From Mytilinidion resinicola (taxonomy: Eukaryota > Ascomycota > Dothideomycetes > Mytilinidiales > Mytilinidiaceae), in the NCBI RefSeq assembly GCF_010093595.1, contig NW_022985451.1, positions 753,956 through 817,955 on the forward strand: a stretch of DNA of 64,000 nt, read 5' to 3'. The position numbers and the translations under genes are program-made. Below, piece by piece: positions 11,623 through 23,656 of the stretch. Within the stretch, counting starts at the first letter, position 1, and each line of letters starts with the position of its first letter. Below the pieces are notes generated by a model that saw nothing but the letters and a program-made list of their open reading frames with translations, searched no databases and was not told the DNA's origin.

Positions 11623-12186
11623 TGTATTGTATTGATTTGGGCTTAGGGAAGTAGCTAATTCGACTGTTTACATGCGCTGTTGTGCCTCCTGTACAGCTGA
11701 GCACGATGTTCCTGCACGGGCAAAAACCTGGCCAAAGCGTTGTCCACCAGCGGTGCAAGGGATACCCTTTCTTACTAGTGCTCATTGTGCTTCGAAGTGA
11801 TCTCGTAGATCTGTTATTATCATTCGACTACCGTGATAAATTTGAGGCGGTCCGGCGAGTTTATAAGTCGATTGAAACGATATACTCCCTTTTCATTTAG
11901 ACTTCGATGGACAGGTACAAGTCCCGCAAGAACAGGCAAGCAGAGTATCCCTAGGCTCACCTCAATGAATTGGAGGTCAATGTGTAGGGGAAGTTTGAGA
12001 TCCAGTCTCGTAAGTGATCACAAACATGGCTCATTTGATGACCAGTATGGTCATGTGCATGTGTTATTCGGTCACCATAGAGACACCATGTTCGATTCGT
12101 TTAGCACACTTGATTGATTTGTTTTGATCTCATCAAGTACAGTCCATTTTCCCTCAAGCAGCCATGCAACCCGGTACCCAAAGCAA
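11623..12186. other. Intergenic, no gene seen
   Basis: About 560 bp between the transposase fragment and the RPS15 stop codon. Small overlapping frames only. Confidence 0.45.
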
Positions 12187-12989
12187 TTACTTAAGAGGAA
12201 TGAAACGGGAAGAGTGGGTGGCACCGATACCCGGCCGTCCGTGCTTGACAGGCTTGCTGTAAATTGTTAGATTATCATCCAGAATGGCATCCCCAAAAGT
12301 CATCGAGAAAACGTACTATGAGATCGAGAACTCTCCAAGGTAATGTCCAACCATCTCCGGCTTGATTTCGACCTGGTTGAACTCCTTGCCGGAGTAGATA
12401 CCGATGACGCTGCCAATCATCTCTGGCACAACGATCATATCACGGAGATGAGTCTTGACGAGGTCGGGCTTCTCATTCGGCTTGGCCTCCTGCTTGGCCT
12501 TTCGCAGCTTCTTGATGAGGCCCATGGGCTTTCGCTTCAGACCACGGTTGAATCGACGACGGGCGCGGGCATGGACGAGATCGCGGAGCTCCTCGGAGGA
12601 CAGGTCAAGTAGTCTAGCAGCTTTCCGTTAGCATCCTCCAATTTTCCTGGTTGTCAGTTTCCAATACTGGAGGTCCTGAGGTGGGCAGAACGTACTGGTC
12701 GAGGTCAACGCCGCGGTAGGAGAACTTGCGGAACGCTCTCTTCTTCTTGAGCTCTGTGTGAAAGTCGAGTCAGCCACCTTCCAAGCGGAATTCCAGTGCA
12801 AAGTTTCCTCTGTTTCAGATCTCTATTCCACGTCGAGTATGTGTATCGTGCGGGGAAGGTCTGTTCGCGAAGGGAGTGGGAATTGGGGTGGCATACCGGC
12901 AGCCTCCTCGGCGTTCTAAGAAATCAAGGTCAGCATTTCAGCAACATCAAGGGACTGCTCGCGAGGGTACGCACGTATTCGTCAGCCAT
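12187..12989 (-). CDS. RPS15: Cytosolic ribosomal protein uS19 (S15)
   Basis: Small-subunit ribosomal protein near the decoding site. Five exons, 12989-12975, 12915-12897, 12753-12696, 12613-12317 and 12256-12187, give 152 aa, the normal size. The protein starts [20 protein letters not shown], carries the family signatures [20 protein letters not shown] and [18 protein letters not shown], and ends SSRFIPLK. The first two exons are only 15 and 19 bp, so most of the N-terminus is split by introns. This is common in ribosomal protein genes of these fungi. All introns are GT-AG. It is followed on the same strand by RPP2 upstream, forming a small ribosomal-protein neighbourhood. Confidence 0.96.
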
Positions 12990-13444
12990 GATTGCGAAGT
13001 CTTCAGGTGGTGGACGAGATGGCTTCGGGTTGCAATGAAGAGGTCGTGGGCGAGCGTGCAGAGGACGTTGACCTCGCCGCGACGACTTGAGTGGGCAGAC
13101 TAGCCCCGATTTGGATAGTTAGGCGAATCATAAAACCGGCCGTGCACAACATTTGGCATCGTCGAGCTCATTTCAATATATCGATTGCAACGTCACCACC
13201 AGCATGATATTCACTTTGATGTCAATAGTTGGAAGAGTACGACTGCTTCATTGGCATAGACTTGTCTTCAGCATCTTCTAGGTATTCCAGAGATTGCTGG
13301 CATTGAATTGACATGCAAATTCGAGCCATCCAGCTCGCGCAACGGCTTCCAAACTCCTCCGCATGCCACTCGTCGAATATTCCGTAATGCAAACACCGTT
13401 TTCCTTTCCATGCAATGTGTTGACGAAATCCCACAACGACACGC
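12990..13444. other. Spacer between RPP2 and RPS15
   Basis: About 455 bp that must hold the RPS15 promoter and the RPP2 3' UTR. No coding sequence is supported. Confidence 0.5.
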
Positions 13445-13984
13445 TTAGTCGAAGAGACCGAAACCCATGTCCTCGTCGGACTCTTCCTTCTCCTCCTCCG
13501 CAGCGGGCGCGGCGGCCTCCTCGGTAGCAGCAGCAGCGCCACCTGGATATCAGTTAGTTTGAGAGATGTGATAGCGGAGCAAATATCCATACCGGCACCA
13601 CCAGCAGCTGGTGCTCCGCCTCCACTGCCACCAGATGGCACGGACGCGAGCTTGGATGAACCCTCGGCGATGAGCTAGAACTGTGTTAGCATGGTCTCGC
13701 TGCTGAGCACTCCCAGTCCATCGCATACCTCGGAGATGTCCTTCCCCTTGAGCTCGCTCAAGAGCTTCTCGAGACGGTCGGAATCGGCCTCAATTCTAGG
13801 TCCATGAGTATTTCCCAATGAGATCTACAGCGATATCACTAACCCAACGGACTCGAGCACTTCGGTGATGTCCTTAGCGGAAGGGCTGGTATTTCCACCG
13901 AGGCCGACTGTACATAAGGTTAGTCTCAGCAAGCGACGAGGCGCGAAATTACTGACGGAGAAGGTATGCTGCGAGATGCTTCAT
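13445..13984 (-). CDS. RPP2: 60S acidic ribosomal stalk protein P2
   Basis: Part of the ribosomal stalk (with P1 and P0) that recruits translation GTPases. Five exons, 13984-13957, 13907-13844, 13795-13729, 13674-13593 and 13542-13445, give 112 aa. The N-terminus MKHLAAYLLLGLGGNTSPSA distinguishes P2 from P1. Next come ITEVLESVGIEADSDRLEKL, an Ala/Gly-rich hinge and the conserved acidic tail EEKEESDEDMGFGLFD. All five exons are short and no single open frame covers the protein. Introns are GT-AG with CTAAC-type branch points. It is divergent from SPT2 across about 420 bp. Confidence 0.96.
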
Positions 13985-14406
13985 TTTGGTAGATTGTGGA
14001 GGGTAGGCTTTAGAGAACTAGAGACTCAATCGATTTAACCGCGGTGCCGGAGACTGAGAATACGAGTCCTGAGGTGTGGTTGTTGGTGGAGTCGCAAAGC
14101 AAAAGGCGGCGGCCTCAAATTGGACATCCGTTCGTGGGTCACGTGCGCGCCAAGAAATTATTAGCGTCGAATGCGGTTTCCTTGGCTTGGTCTGTTCTGC
14201 CCACCTCATCCGTCGACTCTTCCACGCCACTCTCCCGCACATTCACCTGTACACTCTCTCTGGCTCGCGTATAAAGCCTGCCCGGGTCGCCGCCTTCATT
14301 CTTCTTCCACCCTCCCGCTCTCTCCAAGCGCAGCATGTGCGTGCTGCCTTCCCACCGACACGACCGGTAGTTCTGAGTCAAACCTACTATCTGCTACGCC
14401 ACAGAC
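13985..14406. promoter_or_regulatory. Bidirectional promoter region RPP2 / SPT2
   Basis: 422 bp separate the two ATGs. A TATA-like tataaag at about 14270-14276 sits roughly 130 bp before the SPT2 start. Open frames cross the region on both strands, but none matches a known protein. Confidence 0.5.
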
Positions 14407-15605
14407 ATGAGCGTGAGTCAACTCTCGTCGAACCGCATGACTTTGCTGACTCTGAGTCCTTCCAGTTCCTCACATCACTTCTCTCGGATATCGATCCCAG
14501 CGCCGCGGCGCAGGCCCCAACTCCCTCAGTCAAACCGCCGCAACCTCCCAAACCCCCGAAACCGGCACCGATCCAAGCAGCGCCGACCAACGGGATCGCT
14601 TCGACACAACCCACGAAGCGCAAAGCTGAGGGCGACGCGACCCCGGTTCCGAACAAGGTCCAGCGTCGAGATGCGCCAAATGGAACGAGTGGGACAGTTC
14701 GGCCTGTGCAGGGAGTCTACGGGTCGAAGCCGAAAGCGCCAGGTGCTCCCGACCCACTACCATATCGTGGAACTGCAACGTCCACTACAAATATTTTGAA
14801 TGCGTCGAAGCCTCAGAAGCGAACTCCGGATCCTTCCTCCAAACCGAGCACAGGAACGCAGTCAACATACACGGGTTCAGGACCTGCAGTGAAGGCCGCG
14901 CCGAGGCCTGTGGTTCCCCAAGCGCCTCCAAAGGCCGGGTCTTATGCAGCTATTCTAGCAAAAGCCAAGGAAGCAGCAGCAAATCCCGCAGTCCTGACTA
15001 TCAAACACAAACCCGCCGAGATTTTGACGAGGAAGGAAAGACTGGCACGGCTAGCGGAGGCCAAGGCTAAGAAGCCGGCTGGGGTAGATAGGAAACCTGC
15101 GCCGAACAAACATGCCGCCCCAGGCCACGATGCTGTTCGTGCGAAAGCGGGACCAGCTGGGAAGGAAAAGCCAAAGCCAAAAGCCGTGGATCTAGGATAC
15201 CAAGGCACTATGCGCCCAAAGCCAACGGTCGAATCAGGTTATCAGGGCACGATGCGCGGTGGACCACCCCCACCACATACACGGGCTGGAACTGGTCCTG
15301 CGGCTCGAAAGCAGAGCTTTGACCGGAGTCGAAGTGGTTCTCTCGCCGTAAAGCCGAAAGCAGCAGCACAAAAGGGCGGTAGAATGGCTGGTCGCGCCTA
15401 CTATTCGCAGTCAGACCTTGACGATGAAGAAGAGGATGACTACGGCTCCGACGAGTCTTCTGACATGGAGGCGGGCGCTTGGGACGTTGAGGAGGAAGAA
15501 CGCAAAGCGCTCTTGACTGCTAAGAAGGAAGACGAAGAGGAGTTGAGGCGCGAGAATGAGCTTAAGCGGCTCAAAGCCGAGCGTAAGAGGAAAGGTTACA
15601 ACTAA
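14407..15605 (+). CDS. SPT2: Spt2-like chromatin protein
   Basis: HMG-like histone H3-H4 binding factor linked to transcription elongation. The first exon is only ATG AGC (14407-14412), followed by a 53-bp GT-AG intron and exon 14466-15605, giving 381 aa starting MSFLTSLLSDIDPSAAA. This start is chosen because the long open frame upstream of 14407 is not family-like, while the spliced start matches fungal Spt2. The middle is Pro/Lys-rich, with ILTRKERLARLAEAKAKK and two copies of a GYQGTMR motif at about residues 245-265. The acidic-basic C-terminus (DDYGSDESSDMEAG, then EEEERKALLTAKKEDEEE and RKRKGYN) is the conserved Spt2 histone-binding region. Confidence 0.88.
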
Positions 15606-16309
15606 GTCTTCGTGACTGACCTTTACGGATTGCTTTCAGATTGGTTCGTTGGCTACACTTTTTTTTTTCTCGGTTTAGAGATCATCATGTCCCTGTTTAC
15701 AGGCCGGATGGAGTTTGCTGCATACCTGCTCGGTGCATGGGCTCGGGCTTGGCTGGTCATGACATTAGCAAGGCGTCCATGTTTGTGTTTTTGGCATACG
15801 ACGGTCGAGGATCGGTGCTGTCTTCGATGAGCTTTATATCACAGGTAGTACTGCTGTGGGCGATAAAGAGTCCATAGCGTAATTACGAGTATTTGGTAAA
15901 CCCGTTCTGATCAGCAACCTAATCGATGAGTGACGTACAAAACCTCCTTATAGCTAATACATGTGCATTCAAAAGCCTAACCAGGTATCTGACCGATTAT
16001 GATAATATCATGAGGCACCACAAGCAGGGGTGGTAACGGGTACAGCACCTCATGAAGAGAGGCTACAAAGGAAGGATTGATGACAAGTATTTTGCTGGTG
16101 AGTCTATTCCCTCGTAACCATTTTATAGATCAAGAATTACCCAGAGAGACCAAGGTTTTGTGAAGCTCCAGACCCCAATGTCAAAATATGTATGATGTAG
16201 CAAAGACCCAGTCCTAGACACGTCCCTAAATGGAAACCTAAATCCACAGCTCAAACACCAACTCCACAGCATATCGAACATCCACATCTCTCAGCACTCC
16301 ACAAATCCA
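15606..16309. other. Convergent intergenic region
   Basis: About 700 bp between the stop codons of SPT2 and the coiled-coil gene. A T-tract lies at about 15660-15670. Two short overlapping plus-strand frames right after SPT2 show no motif and are probably UTR. Confidence 0.5.
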
Positions 16310-17752
16310 TCACAGCACCTCCTCCTCCGGCTCCAGAATCCCCGTCGCCCTCCCCTTAATCCTCTCCACCAACCTCACCATCCGCACCACCCCCAACTTC
16401 ATCGTCTTCACATTCTCCGCACACATACTCTCAATCCTCTCCAGCTCTGTCCGCGGCACCTTCGGGCCCCCAAACTCGCCCTCCTCATACGGCAAAAACG
16501 CCACACTCCCCTCCCCCATCTCCAGCACCTTCCCCATATCCCCTAACTCCCTGCTCCTTACCCTCTCCAGCACCTCCCGCATCCTCGCCTCCCGCTCCGC
16601 CCCACTCAACGAATCCTCATGCACCGGCACCACCGGCGGATCCTCCCCCTTCCCAAAACTCTCCCACCGCCACCCCGCCGGCATCTTCCCATCCTCCCCC
16701 ACCATCCCCCGCTTTTTGCTTGGCGCAAACCGTCCCAGGCCACCAAACCGCTTCTTCTGCTCCTCCCGCACCTCCGCGCCCACCAGCCCGTCCACCCACC
16801 GCCACATCTCCCACTGCCGCCGGTAGCTGCCCGACAGCAGCTTGTTCCCGTAGTCCAGCGTCGCCTTCAGGTCCGCGATCTCGGCGGCCTGCACGGCGAG
16901 CTTTGAGGCCTGCGCCTCGAGCACGGCGGGCAGGTGTGCGGTGTGGGAGGGGTGGAGGCGGTCGAGGGCGCGCTGGGCGTCTTCCTTCGCTTCGCGCTCG
17001 GCGTCGACGGAGGCGTGGAGGGCGCGGATGAGGGCGTTGGCCGTGCGTAGGGTGGATTGCGCGTGGTGCAGGCGGGTGGTGGGGGATTGGGGGGTCGAGG
17101 GGGAGGAGGGGGGGAGGAGGGTGTAGGCAGAGTCTGAGTCTTCTTCCTCTTGGTGGTCTTGTTTGTGTTTGTGTGAGTGGGGGTGGGCGTCGTAGCCGCC
17201 GTTCGCGGTGTTGTAGACGACGTCGTCGACGGTTGAGTCATGCGTCGGTGGCCAGAGGTTTGGGTCGGTGGTTGGCGGTTGGGTCGATGGACCTGCGATG
17301 CCGTCGCCTAAGGATATGTCGCGCGGTTTGGTGGCTTTGCCCTTTGATATGTTGCCATCGCCGACGCCTAAGACACCGTTCGGGAGGTGGGTGTCGGGGG
17401 TGGTTGGTAGCAGCGTCAACGCGAGAGGGTTCTTCTTCCTTGGGCGCCTGGGCTTTGGACTCAGTGGCTGTATTCCAGTGGCATGAACCAGGTGTGCGAG
17501 CTCAGGCACTACAACGCCTTGCACTGGCTGGACGGGCTCATCTGGCTCGACCGCTCTACCCTTTCCCTTATCCGCCTTGGCTGCAGTCTCAGGGGCCGCA
17601 TCTTTCGACTGTGTGTTTCCGCTGTCACTGCCTCCTCGACGGAACGGTGCCTGCAGGCGTTGCGTGAGGCGCAACAGAGTGTTGGGCATGTCTTCCAGGT
17701 CCGCTTCGGAGATTCTTTCGCTGAATATAAGAGATTTGTTTGTAGGCGGCAT
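16310..17752 (-). CDS. Uncharacterised coiled-coil protein
   Basis: One exon of 480 aa starting MPPTNKSLIFSERISEADLE. The frame is open 26 codons further upstream, but without an ATG, so 17752 is the first usable start. The N-terminal half is disordered, with Pro/Ser/Thr-rich stretches, a basic PRRPRKKNP patch and a His-rich HPHSHKHK patch. Residues of about 250-330 form a likely coiled coil (ALHASVDAEREAKEDAQRAL, then QASKLAVQAAEIADLKATLD), followed by a W-rich segment QWEMWRWVDGLVG and a second helical region rich in Glu and Arg. I do not recognise a catalytic domain. The coding strand is very C-rich and codon use is strongly GC3-biased compared with neighbours. Confidence 0.7.
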   Translation of the reverse strand: MPPTNKSLIFSERISEADLEDMPNTLLRLTQRLQAPFRRGGSDSGNTQSKDAAPETAAKADKGKGRAVEPDEPVQPVQGVVVPELAHLVHATGIQPLSPKPRRPRKKNPLALTLLPTTPDTHLPNGVLGVGDGNISKGKATKPRDISLGDGIAGPSTQPPTTDPNLWPPTHDSTVDDVVYNTANGGYDAHPHSHKHKQDHQEEEDSDSAYTLLPPSSPSTPQSPTTRLHHAQSTLRTANALIRALHASVDAEREAKEDAQRALDRLHPSHTAHLPAVLEAQASKLAVQAAEIADLKATLDYGNKLLSGSYRRQWEMWRWVDGLVGAEVREEQKKRFGGLGRFAPSKKRGMVGEDGKMPAGWRWESFGKGEDPPVVPVHEDSLSGAEREARMREVLERVRSRELGDMGKVLEMGEGSVAFLPYEEGEFGGPKVPRTELERIESMCAENVKTMKLGVVRMVRLVERIKGRATGILEPEEEVL

Positions 17753-18223
17753 TATATTATCGTGCTGTTCTGTGAGACAAACCAAGATCTGGTAAACGGA
17801 GGCCAAGCGATTGGATATAGGTGCTGCCAAATATACCTTCCTTCACGTTAGAGCTCATGATAGCCATGTGGACAACTAAAACAGCGGTGAGTGTTGCCAG
17901 GTCACGATGCCTGGACAACACCGATGATATCACAATGACAATGGAGTGAAGATGAACGAGAAACAGAGATTGAGCATAAATACAGGGCCCTCAAACATCC
18001 ACATTTTGCTTTCAAGAAAATCGAGATGCGTATCAACAACTGACGAAGAGGATATGAGTAGTGGGGGAGACTTTGATTTTAAAAGCACGTTGCCATGCGT
18101 GACACGAGTTCCATATTCAGACAGCCGATGGGGGGACGCATGCTATATTACACATCTATGCGGATGACCATCAGCATAACTGACACCAAAGCTTTGTTAA
18201 GAAATACACTGTTCATCCTTCTT
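17753..18223. other. Spacer downstream of ATP1
   Basis: About 470 bp between the ATP1 stop and the start of the next minus-strand gene. It contains a gtttctcg-like AT-richer part and no supported gene. Confidence 0.45.
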
Positions 18224-20354
<2,131 letters not shown>

Positions 20355-20946
20355 TGTGATGAGCTCAAGAGGCTATTCGGATAGCACTGCTATCAATTGA
20401 GATTGAAGCAGGAAGGATAGAGGGGAGATTGGGAGAGGGTGCGATGGAAGCTGCTGGGGAGAAGAAGCAGGAGCGTCGGCTCGCTCAAGCGGATTCCAAG
20501 GTCCTGGACGGTCACGTGCTTGGCCGCTCGACCCGCCAGTGCTTTTCGAGCATAGCGGCATTTTACTCAACACTCCCAGCACTTATAGCAATAGTCCGTA
20601 GAACTGAAGTAGTTTTATTGAATGCATATACAGTTTTCTGCTACGCACGAAATGCCCACAGCATTGCACAGCTTATTGCCCAGCTCAGAAATGCCTCCTC
20701 TCCTCCAATCACTCCCGGAATGCCTTCCCCAGCGTCTCCCCTCCAAATGGGGATGCTCAGTCGTATTTTGATGCCAATTTAGCTTCGTCACACATAGATA
20801 GAAATTGCCGCTGCTGAAACGGTCCGTCATAGCTATGCTTCCCACCGAGTGATAACCTCCTCCAAATTGAGCCCGCCCTCGGTTCCGCCGATCTGCTTAG
20901 CCATCACCATGCCCTTGGAAAGCCCACCTCTCAAGGCGTCTGCTGA
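20355..20946. promoter_or_regulatory. ATP1 upstream region
   Basis: 590 bp between the ATP1 start and the MPO1-like stop on the same strand. It should contain the ATP1 promoter and the MPO1 3' UTR. No gene or clear motif is seen. Confidence 0.45.
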
Positions 20947-21695
20947 CTAGGTCGTCTTCTTCGCGCCGTTCGCCTTAGCCTCCTTCTCTTGCTTGAACTT
21001 CCGAATCTCCTGCTCCACCCCCTTATCCAGCCGACGCCTCAATTCCGGGCGGTATCCGAAGTAGAACAAGACTTCGAGCCAGACGAACAGCGGAGCGAGG
21101 AACAACGCCTGCACGAGGTTGTCCAAGAGCGCTGGGGCCCTGCCCTCGAACTTCCCATGGCCAATGAATTGGAGAATCCAGGCTACCGCGTTGATGCCCG
21201 CCGCCCAGTAGTTCACAGGGGCTCCATAGATCGAGGTAAGGTAGTTCGAATACGCCGTGCTAGGAATGATGAACAGTGACAGCGCTGTCCCAGCCACGGG
21301 CTCCATTAGGACGTAAAGCGTGGAGTATAGCAAGGCAGCCACGGTACCCAGGTTCAATGGATAGTAGGGTATGGAGAGCCATGAAGGCAGCGGGATATTT
21401 GGAGAATTGGTGGCCTAGAGAGTATTGCATGAGCGGGTACCTTCGGATTAATGCGGTAAAGTCTTACAAGGAGCATGAACGTCACCAGTATGATTGGGAC
21501 GCACGTAATGTGAATGCCAATATTGACCTTTCACATCTTATATTAGTCGTCAAGCGGCGGACAGTGCATCTGGCGAGCTCACTGGGTTGGAGTGGTAGGC
21601 TCCATACTGCGCGCTGCTGGTTAGACTTGGCGATGTCATGCATTCTCTGGGGGGGCACATACGAACAGGAGCTGTTTCTCGAGGTTGAGCGACAT
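20947..21695 (-). CDS. MPO1: Mpo1-like 2-hydroxy fatty acid dioxygenase
   Basis: ER-membrane Fe(II)-dependent dioxygenase of the Mpo1/DUF962 family, which shortens 2-hydroxy fatty acids in phytosphingosine breakdown. Four exons, 21695-21663, 21606-21583, 21527-21468 and 21414-20947, give 194 aa. The protein opens MSLNLEKQLLFYGAYHSNPV, then NIGIHITCVPIILVTFMLL. It has further hydrophobic spans in LGTVAALLYSTLYVLMEPV and VNYWAAGINAVAWILQFIGH. The family's conserved histidines are in GAYHSNP, IGIHITC and IGHGKFEGRAPAL, the last being the strongest signature. Exon 2 is only 24 bp. The C-terminus is a charged tail ending KANGAKKTT. Divergent from RPB7. Confidence 0.88.
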
Positions 21696-22392
21696 GGCGG
21701 GAATGTTGTTCCGGGTTAGGGTTTCCTCAAGCAGACAAAGAACAAAAGTGGCAGCGTCTTGCAGCTGTTCGGGGCATGCTTTGATGAGCAGAGGGACAAA
21801 GCGGCCAGAAGTGAGGCCGGCGACACCGCAAGAACTAGAGGATTCACAAGAGCGTTGCAAGCTGCCTCACGACATTAGCGGACAGCAGAGTCGTTCGCTG
21901 CCGAGGACTGGCTGTGTTGTTCTCGCGCCACTATTCACATGACCTGGCCGGCGATCGGCGAAACTCGTTCCGCTCCCATTTTCTCGAGAAGGCGCGACGG
22001 ACCACGCTGCCTCACATCCTGCCTCCAACCACTCCTCGACGCGCCCTCTTCCACGACCCCTACTGCGAGCCCTTGACAGTGCAAGGTGCTCAGGGCATAG
22101 CCGCGACCACCGCTGGCATCGACTGCGCCGGCGCGCATGGACTGTTGGGTCGGACGCGGACATACTTTTACATAGAGGTGCTCTTGGACTGCCACAGGCA
22201 CAGGGACGAGCGCGCATCCTGTCGCAGCCTCTAGAAGAGCTGTGAGATACTGGGTGAAGACTAAAACAGAGAGCCTGTCGAGCGGCTTTCACCAGCGAGG
22301 AGCGCAATACCGCAAAAAGCGTGTCCGGAGCGCTCTCCTTACCGCCTTCTCGACACTCTCCTCACTTGCCGTGAACGCGCCACAGAAGCATC
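21696..22392. promoter_or_regulatory. Divergent promoter region MPO1-like / RPB7
   Basis: About 700 bp between the two ATGs. Overlapping open frames on both strands here have no recognisable content. No clear TATA box. Confidence 0.45.
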
Positions 22393-23123
22393 ATGTTCTT
22401 CCTCTACGAGCTGGAGAAGACGATCCAGCTGCACCCCTCCTTCTTCGGCCCTCTCATCCGATCGCACATCCACAGGGAGCTGCTCGCAAAGGAAGAGGGC
22501 TCCAACACCGGCAAATACACCATAGTATGCATTCTGGACTCGTTCGAGGTCTCGGAAGGGCAAGTTGTTGCTGGAACCGGGCACGCCGAATACACGGTGC
22601 ACTACAAGGCCGTGGTCTGGAGACCATTCCGGGGAGAGATTGTGCGTGCAACTCTACTTGCGCCGACGTGAGCTCCTGTTGACTTTTAAGCAGATTGATG
22701 GTGTCGTGTCCTCAGTCATCCGTTCTGGGTTCTTCGTTGAATGCGGCTCTCTCCAAGCTTTCGTAGGAAGAAGTGTAAGTTGCCGTGATATTGTAGCGTT
22801 GCGAACAAGTAACTCAACGTTGCTAGATGATTCCCTCCGAGATCAAGTACGATGCAAACGCTACGCCTCCCCAGTGGACTGACAACGCGGAGCAAATAAT
22901 TGAAAAGGGGACGCAGATCCGTATCAAAATCAAGGGTCTGCGGTCTGAGGTCGACAAGATGTTTGCCATCGGCACGATGAAAGAGGTGTGTTTTGATCTC
23001 CTGGCTTGCTTTGATCACTGCTAACTGATCATGTGTAGGACTATCTCGGGTAAGATCTTTGAAGACCAATATGTGCGTGGAGATGTGCTAATCTGTGCCG
23101 CCTTTAGACCTCTGATGAGCTGA
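22393..23123 (+). CDS. RPB7: RNA polymerase II subunit Rpb7
   Basis: With Rpb4 it forms the stalk of RNA polymerase II and contacts nascent RNA. Five exons, 22393-22641, 22694-22774, 22827-22985, 23039-23049 and 23108-23123, give 171 aa, exactly the yeast size. The N-terminal tip domain starts MFFLYELEKTIQLHPSFFGP, followed by GHAEYTVHYKAVVWRPFRGE. The S1/OB part follows (DGVVSSVIRSGFFVECGSLQ, then MIPSEIKYDANATPPQW), and the tail is MFAIGTMKEDYLGPLMS. The last two exons are 11 and 16 bp; they are needed to reach the conserved DYLG end. All introns are GT-AG. Confidence 0.96.
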
Positions 23124-23656
23124 ACGGCCTGTTCGCCGAGTTTTGCGGGTCTCAACCGCTACCAGTTGCACCTGAAATAAGGGCTATATGAAGGGAATGC
23201 TTTCTTCAGGGCGCCACGTGAAGAGCAGTGGCAGGAGCTTTGCTGGACCGCGCAGACCAGTCGATTGGATACCTACTTTTGGGCTTGCCCTGAGGGCTAC
23301 TCCCATAGCTAGATTAGACACTGTCATAAGGAGGCAAAAGCTTTCAAGAATCAATAATACAAAGGAACTTCTGGTTCCAGATCTAGTTCTCAATAGCTGC
23401 CATCCTTTCTGATGTTCTGGATGCTCACAACAAAGCATGTGGCTGGCTAGTCTAGTGCCTCCCAATTCTGGGGAAGCCGAGCGCCGAAGCAGGGCTCCGA
23501 ACATCAATGCACCCATCCGATACAGGGCACGTAGTAGCATGCCAACCTCGAATTCCGGACCGTATTGAAGCGAGTTTACTCAATTCTCTCGAAACTTGCA
23601 TATTCGAATACTATTAGACCATGAGATAACCTACACTCGTCCACCTCACCCTCATC
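23124..23656. other. Spacer between RPB7 and the DPAP gene
   Basis: About 530 bp holding the RPB7 3' UTR and the promoter of the next gene. No gene is supported. Confidence 0.45.

Noticed and set aside
14076..14406. N-terminal extension of the SPT2 open frame by about 110 codons
   Set aside because: The frame is open by chance across the promoter. Splicing ATG AGC (14407-14412) to 14466 gives the family-type start MSFLTSLL.
16617..17667. Several long open frames antisense or shifted to the coiled-coil gene
   Set aside because: They are shadows created by the very GC-biased codons of the real gene, with Arg/Pro-rich nonsense composition.
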